DNA of 12,403 nucleotides from CALACW01 sp002431305. GTDB taxonomy: Bacteria; Bacillota; Clostridia; Oscillospirales; Acutalibacteraceae. A model generated the notes under the pieces. That model was not told the origin of the DNA, did not search any database, and saw only the letters and a list, made by a program, of their open reading frames with translations. Where the stretch lies: contig CALACW010000021.1 of the NCBI GenBank assembly GCA_937890355.1, positions 1-12,403 on the forward strand. Reading direction: 5' to 3'. Each line of letters starts with the position of its first letter. The first letter of the stretch is position 1. The position numbers and the translations under genes were made by a program. Below, piece by piece: positions 6,974-12,403 of this stretch.

Positions 6974-7939
6974 TTAAACCCACCACATCTCGCAGGTTCC
7001 CTCTTTGATGATAGCCTGATTGAGCGTTTCAATCGCTTTTCTGAGTCCCTCGTCCTGGCTCATGAGAGAATCCTCATGCTCAATCGAAAGAACGTGGTCA
7101 TAGCCTACCATTCTGAGCGCGCTTACGATATCCTTCCAGTAGCCAAGGTCGTTTCCGTAGCCCACGCTTCTGAAAAGCCACGAACGGTGAATTTCATCGG
7201 CGTACGGCTTAGTATCGAGAACGCCCGTTCTTGCGATATTGTACTTATCGAGCTTCGTATCCTTTGCGTGAACGTGGAATATCGCGTCAGAGAGTTCTTT
7301 AATTACAACAACGGGATCCATACCCTGCCAGATAAGGTGGCTGGGGTCAAAGTTCGCGCCGATTTCGGGGCCTACGGCATTGCGGAGTCTTAAAAGCGAT
7401 TCTGTATTGTAAACGCAGAATCCGGGATGAAGTTCAAGACCGATTTTCGTAACGCCGTGACTCTTTGCGAACGCGACAAACTCTTTCCAGTACGGAATGA
7501 GAACCTCGTTCCACTGCCATTCGAGAACCTCCGAAAAATCGTTCGGCCACGGGCAGGTTACCCAGTTGGGGTATTTCGAATCCTCGCAGTCGCCGGGACA
7601 GCCTGAGAACGTGTTTATCTGATCAATGCCCAGTTTCTCCGCAAGCAGGACCGTATCGCGCATATCCTTGTCGAATTTCGCTGCGATTTCCTTATTGGGA
7701 TGAACGGGGTTGCCGTGACAGCTCAGCGCGCTGATTACGACATTGTATTTTTTAATAAGAGCCTTGAACTCTTCAAGTTTTTTGTCGTCGTTTAAGAGGA
7801 TTTCGGGATTTGCATGGTCGTTTCCGGGATATCCTCCGCAGCCGATTTCGACGGCTTCAACGCCCATATCCGTAAGATGTTTAAGCACTTCCTCGAACGG
7901 AAGCTTTGCATATAAATTTGTTAAAACTCCGAGTTTCAT
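6974..7939 (-). CDS. Sugar isomerase/epimerase-like TIM-barrel enzyme (AP_endonuc_2 superfamily), larger paralog
   Basis: A 321-residue soluble TIM-barrel protein of the xylose-isomerase-like superfamily. It starts MKLGVLTNLY and carries metal-ligand motifs at strand ends: GLELHPG (E169, H171), ANFDPSHL (D198, H201), HVHAKD (H222, H224) and SIEHED (E287). These are the ligands expected for a divalent-metal epimerase or isomerase acting on a keto sugar or a sugar derivative. It ends in a Trp-Trp-Val tail. AGGAGA (7949-7954) lies 9 bases before ATG 7939. It is the last gene of the three-gene operon, 17 bases after the second gene. Only distantly similar to the neighbouring TIM-barrel protein, it probably performs a different step. 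The substrate is not readable; a keto-sugar epimerase such as a 3-keto-glycoside epimerase is one possibility. Confidence 0.85.
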   Translation of the reverse strand: MKLGVLTNLYAKLPFEEVLKHLTDMGVEAVEIGCGGYPGNDHANPEILLNDDKKLEEFKALIKKYNVVISALSCHGNPVHPNKEIAAKFDKDMRDTVLLAEKLGIDQINTFSGCPGDCEDSKYPNWVTCPWPNDFSEVLEWQWNEVLIPYWKEFVAFAKSHGVTKIGLELHPGFCVYNTESLLRLRNAVGPEIGANFDPSHLIWQGMDPVVVIKELSDAIFHVHAKDTKLDKYNIARTGVLDTKPYADEIHRSWLFRSVGYGNDLGYWKDIVSALRMVGYDHVLSIEHEDSLMSQDEGLRKAIETLNQAIIKEGTCEMWWV

Positions 7940-7956
7940 TATGTATAATCTCCTTA

Positions 7957-8688
7957 TTATCTGAAATTGGCTTTGAGGAATTTCATACTCCTCTTAATGT
8001 CGGAAAGTCCATCGGGTGTCGGCTCGTCGTTTTCGAGAATTACCCATTCAAGCCCGATTTCCTTTGCAGTTTTAACGACCGTGTCGAGGTCGCAGTTACC
8101 CTCGGTCAAAGCCTTGGGATGACCGTCAAGTCCGTCCTTTATATGAATGTGAACAATGCTGTCCTTATGCTCCGTTAAAAACTTATGATTGTCAACGCCG
8201 GCGTAAAAGCTCCAATACGTGTCTATCTGCAATGAGCAAACCTCTGCGACCTCGTCGATAATAAGTTTATCGCTGTTTTCGTCAACGGGAGCGAACTCTC
8301 TGTCGTGGTTGTGATAATAAATCTTAACGCCCTCTTTTTCGGCTTTCTTCGCCGCGGGGGCTATTATCTTCTTAAAACGATCAAGCCCCTCTCTTGAAAA
8401 AACGTCTGCTCCGCCCATACCCATTTTGGTAAGTCCGAGCGTTTTTCCGTATTTTAATGTTGCGTCGAGATGTTCCTCGTCGTAGTTTTCAAGCCCCATG
8501 TGCGTTCCGACAGCGACGAGTCCCGCGTCGTCGAGAGCTTTTTTCAAAGTTTCCGCGTCCAAATCCTGATATCCCGCGAATTCGACTCCGTCAAAGCCTA
8601 TTTCCTTAACGTCCTTTAATATATTGATAAGGTCTTCCCCCGAATGAATGAGGTCTCTTAATGTGTAAAGCTGAACTGCAAGTTTCAT
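7957..8688 (-). CDS. Sugar isomerase/epimerase-like TIM-barrel enzyme (AP_endonuc_2 superfamily), smaller paralog
   Basis: A 243-residue soluble protein of the xylose-isomerase-like TIM-barrel superfamily, belonging to the short group that starts with a VQLYTLRD motif (residues 5-12). Probable metal and catalytic motifs are YYHNHDREF (124-132), LQIDTYW (D156), HIHIKDG (H180, H182) and ILENDE (E219). Relatives in this group are found beside Gfo/Idh/MocA dehydrogenases and include enzymes acting on 3-keto-sugars or inositol derivatives. AGGGAG (8696-8701) is 7 bases before ATG 8688. It sits between the oxidoreductase (14-base gap) and the larger paralog (17-base gap), which is clearly operonic. 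The length suits the short group. Isomerase, epimerase or lyase activity cannot be separated from sequence alone. Confidence 0.85.
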   Translation of the reverse strand: MKLAVQLYTLRDLIHSGEDLINILKDVKEIGFDGVEFAGYQDLDAETLKKALDDAGLVAVGTHMGLENYDEEHLDATLKYGKTLGLTKMGMGGADVFSREGLDRFKKIIAPAAKKAEKEGVKIYYHNHDREFAPVDENSDKLIIDEVAEVCSLQIDTYWSFYAGVDNHKFLTEHKDSIVHIHIKDGLDGHPKALTEGNCDLDTVVKTAKEIGLEWVILENDEPTPDGLSDIKRSMKFLKANFR

Positions 8689-8702
8689 TTTTATTCTCCC
8701 TG

Positions 8703-9794
8703 TTAATCGTTAATATATACGGGTTTGCCCGTTTTTGCCGAGTTGTAAATTGCCTCCAAAATACGCGTTACGACAAGAGCCTGTTCGGGTTTTACGAAAA
8801 CCTCGCCCTCGCCTTTTATCGCTTTGAACCAGTCATACATGTCAAGGTCTGTAGCGTCCGACGAATTACCGTCATAGAATGCGACTCCGCCCGCGTTCAT
8901 ATCGGGAATCTCAACAACCTGCCTGCCGTTCTTAACATAGTTTACGGTAACGTCGTTATCGCCGACGGTGTCGATACCGCCCTTGTCTCCGCACAGCAGG
9001 AACGCCGCTTCCTTGGGTCTTGCAATGTTAAGAGCCCAGCTCGATTCGAGAATAACGACCGCGCCGTTCTCCATTACGATATATCCGAACGCCGAATCCT
9101 CAACGGTGAACTTCTCGGGATCCCAGTCGCCCCACGCATTAGCCGTGTGCTTCTGGTCTGCAAGACGTCTGAACGTGTTGCCTACTACCATTTTGGGCTT
9201 ATAGTTATTCATCATCCACAGCGTAAGGTCAAGCGCGTGCGTTCCGATATCGATAAGCGGACCTCCGCCCTGCTCGTACTCGTTGAGAAAAACGCCCCAT
9301 GTCGGAACGGCCCTGCGCCTTAATGCAACGGCTTTGGCAAAATAAATTTCGCCGAGTTCTCCGCTCTCGCATACGGCTTTTGCATAGAGATTTTCGGGGC
9401 AGTGTCTGTTCTGATAACCTATCGAGAGAAGCTTGCCCGTTCTCTTTGACGCGTCGAGCATGGCTTTGGCTTCCTCATAAGTTTTAGCCATAGGTTTCTC
9501 GCACATAACATGCTTGCCCGCTTCAAGAGAATCTATCGTTATAAACGAATGGGAGCGGTTGGGCGTGCAGACATGAACAACGTCAATCGTCTCATCCTTT
9601 AAAAGTTCTTTATAATCAATGTAAACCTTAGCGTCCTCGGTTCCCCATTTATTTTTTGTATTAACGGCTCTCTCCTCGATAATATCGCAGAATGCGACGA
9701 GTTCGGCGTCCTCGCGTTTAGCGAGAGCGGGGAGATGCTTTCCGTTTGCGATTCCTCCGCAGCCGATAATGCCTATTCTTATCTTGTCACCCAT
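8703..9794 (-). CDS. Gfo/Idh/MocA-family NAD(P)-dependent oxidoreductase
   Basis: A 363-residue cytoplasmic dehydrogenase. The N-terminal Rossmann fold opens with IGIIGCGGIA (7-16), an acidic residue after the second strand (CDI, 36-38) suggesting NAD preference, the VVHVCTPN loop (72-79) and the family EKP motif (99-101). The C-terminal substrate domain contains GGGPLIDIGTHALDLTLW (176-193), where D182 and H186 are the expected catalytic pair. The family oxidises or reduces sugars, inositols and glycosides at a ring carbon. It is the first gene of an operon with two TIM-barrel enzymes, which fits oxidation of a ring hydroxyl followed by epimerisation, isomerisation or elimination. AAAGGAC lies 6 bases before ATG 9794. 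The leader carries a hairpin and operator-like repeats, so regulation is likely. No signal peptide is visible, so the enzyme should act on imported substrate. Confidence 0.93.
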   Translation of the reverse strand: MGDKIRIGIIGCGGIANGKHLPALAKREDAELVAFCDIIEERAVNTKNKWGTEDAKVYIDYKELLKDETIDVVHVCTPNRSHSFITIDSLEAGKHVMCEKPMAKTYEEAKAMLDASKRTGKLLSIGYQNRHCPENLYAKAVCESGELGEIYFAKAVALRRRAVPTWGVFLNEYEQGGGPLIDIGTHALDLTLWMMNNYKPKMVVGNTFRRLADQKHTANAWGDWDPEKFTVEDSAFGYIVMENGAVVILESSWALNIARPKEAAFLLCGDKGGIDTVGDNDVTVNYVKNGRQVVEIPDMNAGGVAFYDGNSSDATDLDMYDWFKAIKGEGEVFVKPEQALVVTRILEAIYNSAKTGKPVYIND

Positions 9795-9813
9795 TAAAAA
9801 CGTCCTTTCATGA

Positions 9814-9834
9814 GACTGCCGATTTTACGCAGTC
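9814..9834 (-). promoter_or_regulatory. Inverted repeat in the operon leader
   Basis: GACTGC and GCAGTC are separated by 9 bases, located 8 bases upstream of the oxidoreductase ribosome binding site. This could be a DNA operator downstream of the promoter or an mRNA hairpin. The arms are perfect but short. A second AT-rich dyad (TATATAT-TAC-ATATATA) lies just upstream. Confidence 0.35.
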
Positions 9835-9853
9835 CTATATATATTACATATAT

Positions 9854-9890
9854 AAGATATCATATCGGGAAAAAATTTCAAGCGGTTTGA
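9854..9890 (-). promoter_or_regulatory. Candidate promoter with overlapping operator-like dyad
   Basis: On the - strand, TTGAAA (9876-9881) is followed after 16 bases by TATCTT (9854-9859), predicting a start near 9847. The -35 box overlaps a 13-base near-palindrome, TCAAGCGGTTTGA (9878-9890), which resembles the CG-centred sites bound by LacI-family repressors. The -10 match is only 4 of 6. The position between the ATPase remnant and the operon requires some promoter in this 150-base gap. Confidence 0.35.
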
Positions 9891-9932
9891 GTCTATTTGC
9901 CGTGACAAAATAAAACGTGAAAATTTATAGAC

Positions 9933-9955
9933 TTTGCACAAATAATTTATGCAAA
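9933..9955. repeat. 23-base near-palindrome over the ATPase stop codon
   Basis: The arms TTTGCACAAAT and ATTTATGCAAA surround a single central base. The one imperfect pair would be a G-U wobble in RNA. It spans the stop codon of the broken ATPase gene (9947-9949) and lies about 45 bases upstream of the candidate operon promoter. It may be a binding site for a dimeric regulator; as a terminator it lacks a clean U-tract. Confidence 0.45.
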
Positions 9956-11179
9956 TTCTTTTCCCTCGCTTAAAAATGACATAAGATTTACGTGCTTTAT
10001 TCCGTTTCGTTTCTGAAGTAAATAATCCGTCGTAATAACATATTTTGAATAATTATCCCTTATCTTTTCAAGCGGAGCGTATTCCCTGTCCTCAGTTGCC
10101 CTGCTTTCGTTTATTGTGTACGAAACCTGAACGTAGGAATAATTTAGATTTCTGTCTCTTAAAATAAAATCGCATTCGAGCTTGCCTATTCTGCCGACGC
10201 TTACGGAATAATCCAGGCTTCGGGCATAAATATATATGATATTTTCGAGTATGGGACCGTAGTTTATTCTGTTGTCTGTATTCAGTGCAAAATAAAACGA
10301 CGTATCGGCAATATAATATTTTTTCTCGCCCGACAGCGATTTTTTTAACTTCATATCAAAACGCTTGCATTCATAAATTATTTTAGCGTCAGTCAGAATT
10401 CTTATATAACGGTCGAGCGTATCTCGTTTTATATTCAGACCCGCGCCGTCGAGCGACCTCTGAATGCTCTGCACGCTTACGGTCGAACCGAAATTGTTTA
10501 TGATATAGTCTCTGACCTTTTCGAACACTTCTGTATTTTTTATCTTTATACATCCCTTTATATCTTTGTCGAATATTTCGGTAACAACGCTCCTTACATA
10601 CGTGCGTTTATCCGCGATATTGTCATAGCTTACGGTTTTCGGGAACCCGCCCTCGAGAATATAATTATTGAGTTCTATCATCATATTCGCGTCGACGGTT
10701 TTATTATAAAATTTTTTCATCCCGATAAACTCGTCGAAACTCAGAGTGAACATTTCGAATTCAACATAACGCCCCGTCAGCTTTGTCGCAAGCTCGCCGC
10801 TTAATAAATATGAATTCGACCCCGTTATAAAAATCGAATAACTGCCGTCGTCACGGTATGCGTTTATAACCTCTTCGAAATTTTCAACGTTCTGAATCTC
10901 GTCGATAAAAAGGTATTTAAGAGAATCCGTAACCGATTTTTCTGCAATAAGTTCGTCAAGCGCGTCGTCGGTTTTTATTTTTCTGTATTTACGGCTGTCG
11001 AGATTGATAAAAATTATACTCTCTTCGCTTACCCCCCTTTCTACAAGCTCGTCCGCGACGGTTTTCATAAGACTTTATTTTCCGCACCGTCTTACGCCCG
11101 TGATGACTTTAATAACGTCTGTATCATCATAAAATCCGCGTATTTTTTTAAGACAGTTCTCTCTTTTATAAAGTTCCAC
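9947..11179 (-). pseudogene. AAA_14/DUF4143 ATPase gene interrupted by a nonsense codon in Walker A
   Basis: The full reading frame runs from GTG 11179 (AGGTGAT at 11185-11191, 5 bases upstream) for 410 codons. It begins MELYKRENCLKKIRGFYDD and IKVITGVRRCGK, then TAA at 11075-11077, then SLMKTVADEL without any frame change. The stop replaces residue 35, the Ser/Thr of the P-loop GxxxxGK[ST]; TCA to TAA is the simplest single change. Downstream everything is intact: Walker B LFIDEI (about 90-95), the TGSNSYLLSGELATKLTGR segment, and a C-terminal DUF4143 domain with IADTSFYFALN and ECDFIL. The first ATG after the stop (11068) lies two codons later, so a P-loop-less 373-residue protein could be made by reinitiation but should not bind ATP normally. 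Intact members are common stand-alone bacterial ATPases of poorly known function. No toxin or restriction partner is visible. Confidence 0.88.
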
Positions 11180-11198
11180 GAGAAATCACCTCGTAATA

Positions 11199-11228
11199 AT
11201 TATATCCGCAAAGCTTAAAAAAAATCAA
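11199..11228 (-). promoter_or_regulatory. Probable sigma-A promoter of the ATPase gene
   Basis: On the - strand, a perfect TATAAT (11199-11204) lies 18 bases after TTGATT (11223-11228, 4 of 6). It predicts a start near 11192, immediately before the ribosome binding site. The -35 box is next to the T-tract of the upstream terminator, so the gene is transcribed separately from the methyltransferase gene. The promoter looks intact although the gene is broken. Confidence 0.5.
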
Positions 11229-11276
11229 GTTATAGGGGTAAGTATTGAAAAAAAATCAAAACTTACCCTCATAACT
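11217..11276 (-). terminator. Terminator of the FkbM-type methyltransferase gene
   Basis: A 16-position stem (arms 11261-11276 and 11228-11243, one mismatch and one G-U wobble) is extended inside the loop by TTGA/TCAA (11245-11248 with 11256-11259). T8 follows three bases later on the - strand. It starts 36 bases after the methyltransferase stop. Confidence 0.9.
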
Positions 11277-11311
11277 CATATTTTGTTAACATATATGCAT
11301 TAATTTTTTTG

Positions 11312-12358
11312 TCATACAAAGTACAAATCCGTATCCCATCCGAGCGTGTGGCGCGTATGCTTTATAAACGCTTTATAGTCATTACGTATACTCATGACCT
11401 TAATTATCAGAGCAAAAATATCCTCGCTCCTGTGATAGCACGCGATTTTCATTTTCGGCTTACATCTTAAAACGGTTTCTCTCATGCCGTCTATCGCCTT
11501 GCTTTCCGCGCCCTCGACGTCGGCTTTAAGATACGTTACATCTTCGTTTTTTAATATGCTGTCGACGCTTACGGATTTTACGGGAATTTTTCCGTTATCC
11601 GACGAGCCTCCGCGCCCTTTTGCCGATGTAAAGAAGGTTTCGCCGTTAAAGTCGGAAACGCACGCGTTTATAAGGCGTATATCTCTTAAATCCCCGGCGT
11701 TTTTTTCGAGCTTCTTAAAATTTCTATTATCCGGCTCTACGGCTGTTATAAAAGAATAATCGGGACATGAATTTACAAACGACAATACCGTATCTCCGTT
11801 GTACGCGCCGAGGTCAAGATATTTTTCGCCCTTTTCAAATTCGAACGGAACCGAATCCGACTCGCATTTTTTAAGATATTCCCGCTCGCCCGTGAATTTA
11901 AACTTAACCATATTATCGTAAATCTCTCGTGATTCCTCATCATAAAAAAGCGTGCGGGCAAATTCTATTTTATCGATATTTTTATTTACAAATTCCCTGT
12001 CGAATATATTATCCCCGTAAACGGGCACGTCGACGGCGTAAAATTCGTATTTTTCCGCGATCCCCTCGACATTTTCCATAACCTCTTCCCTGCCGCTTCC
12101 GAACGAGAGTGCAACGATAAAATCCTCGTTTTCTCTCTGAATATCCGCAAATGTTTTCACATTAAATCCGCGGAACGTTCTGTCCCGGCAGAATCCGTCG
12201 CTTACGAACACACCGGAAATTTCAATTTCTCTTGAATCAAAATCGTCTATGACTTTATCGGCGCCGTTGCCCGTTCCGTATAAAAAAATCGGCTTTTCGC
12301 TCTTTTTTAATTTTTCTCTCAAATCGTCGTTGTTTTCAAAAAACTCTCTCAATGACAA
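11312..12358 (-). CDS. FkbM-family SAM-dependent methyltransferase with N-terminal nucleotide-binding-like domain
   Basis: About 348 residues, cytoplasmic, two parts. The C-terminal half (about 170-345) is a class I methyltransferase of the FkbM family: SAM motif I YLDLGAYNGDT (180-190), acidic post-I TAVEPDN (205-211), and the family hallmark LKADVEGAESKAIDGM (277-292). The N-terminal part carries PIFLYGTGNGADKVI (24-38), a Rossmann-like glycine motif of the kind seen in sugar-modifying and CoA-binding domains, followed by SGVFVSD. Such fusions occur in glycan, flagellin and surface-polysaccharide modification; the acceptor here is unknown. The start is uncertain. I prefer TTG 12358 because GGGTGAT (12363-12369) and GGCGG lie upstream at usable spacing and the protein then begins MSLREFF. 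GTG 12367 is the only other upstream start option, limited by a stop at 12374-12376. Its operon context continues off the right edge, and the last 45 bases show no gene that I can call. Confidence 0.85.
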   Translation of the reverse strand: MSLREFFENNDDLREKLKKSEKPIFLYGTGNGADKVIDDFDSREIEISGVFVSDGFCRDRTFRGFNVKTFADIQRENEDFIVALSFGSGREEVMENVEGIAEKYEFYAVDVPVYGDNIFDREFVNKNIDKIEFARTLFYDEESREIYDNMVKFKFTGEREYLKKCESDSVPFEFEKGEKYLDLGAYNGDTVLSFVNSCPDYSFITAVEPDNRNFKKLEKNAGDLRDIRLINACVSDFNGETFFTSAKGRGGSSDNGKIPVKSVSVDSILKNEDVTYLKADVEGAESKAIDGMRETVLRCKPKMKIACYHRSEDIFALIIKVMSIRNDYKAFIKHTRHTLGWDTDLYFV

Positions 12359-12403
12359 GGCAATCACCCGCCATTAAATATATCAAAGGAAAAATCATGT
12401 GTC

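Noticed and set aside
6974..9794. C-glycoside deglycosidase (puerarin-type) gene set
   Set aside because: The oxidoreductase and TIM-barrel proteins recall it, but the small beta-sheet partner subunit is absent, so this specific call is not supported.
11075..11077. Recoding or selenocysteine at the ATPase internal stop
   Set aside because: The codon is TAA, not TGA, there is no slippery sequence, and the expected residue is an ordinary Ser/Thr. A nonsense mutation or base error is simpler.
1..12403. CRISPR arrays, tRNA/rRNA genes, insertion sequences, integrase or attachment sites
   Set aside because: I looked for direct repeats, transposase and integrase motifs and tRNA-like cloverleafs by eye and found none. 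A tRNAscan or ISfinder run would settle it.

Overview
The window looks like chromosomal DNA of an anaerobic, fermentative Clostridia-type Firmicute, probably a gut or rumen bacterium. The reasons are a clear HydF ([FeFe]-hydrogenase maturation), GGAGG-type ribosome binding sites, AT-rich intergenic spacers with strong U-tract terminators, a DUF4143-type ATPase, and a sigma/anti-sigma pair of Gram-positive style. I do not name a genus. I see no tRNA, rRNA, insertion sequence, CRISPR array or phage gene.

Layout. On the + strand, a TauE/SafE membrane permease (56-832) is followed after about 30 bases by hydF (863-2068), which ends at a strong terminator (2086-2123). Everything to the right is on the - strand and is best read from right to left. 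First comes an FkbM-type methyltransferase with an extra N-terminal domain (11312-12358) and its terminator (11217-11276). Next is a DUF4143/AAA_14 ATPase (9947-11179), broken by one in-frame TAA exactly where the Walker A Ser/Thr should be. Then comes a three-gene operon: a Gfo/Idh/MocA oxidoreductase (8703-9794) and two xylose-isomerase-like TIM-barrel enzymes (7957-8688 and 6974-7939), closed by a terminator (6886-6940). Next is a translationally coupled pair, an ECF sigma factor (6310-6831) and a membrane-anchored beta-propeller protein (4180-6297). A roughly 210-base non-coding, hairpin-rich stretch and a bidirectional terminator (3931-3970) follow. Last is an oligo-1,6-glucosidase gene (2169-3842) with its own promoter.

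How the genes work together. The oxidoreductase plus two TIM-barrel enzymes is the gene combination expected for oxidation-epimerisation or oxidation-elimination chemistry on sugars, polyols or glycosides, for example 3-keto-glycoside or inositol-like pathways; the substrate cannot be read from sequence. The glucosidase adds cleavage of alpha-1,6-linked gluco-oligosaccharides from the cytoplasm. The ECF/beta-propeller pair is probably a cell-surface signalling module in which the propeller protein takes the place of a conventional anti-sigma factor.

The observations most worth following up are the nonsense codon in the ATPase P-loop, the propeller-type putative anti-sigma factor with a possible autoregulated promoter, the sugar-modification operon with operator-like dyads upstream, and the structured stretch between 3971 and 4179.
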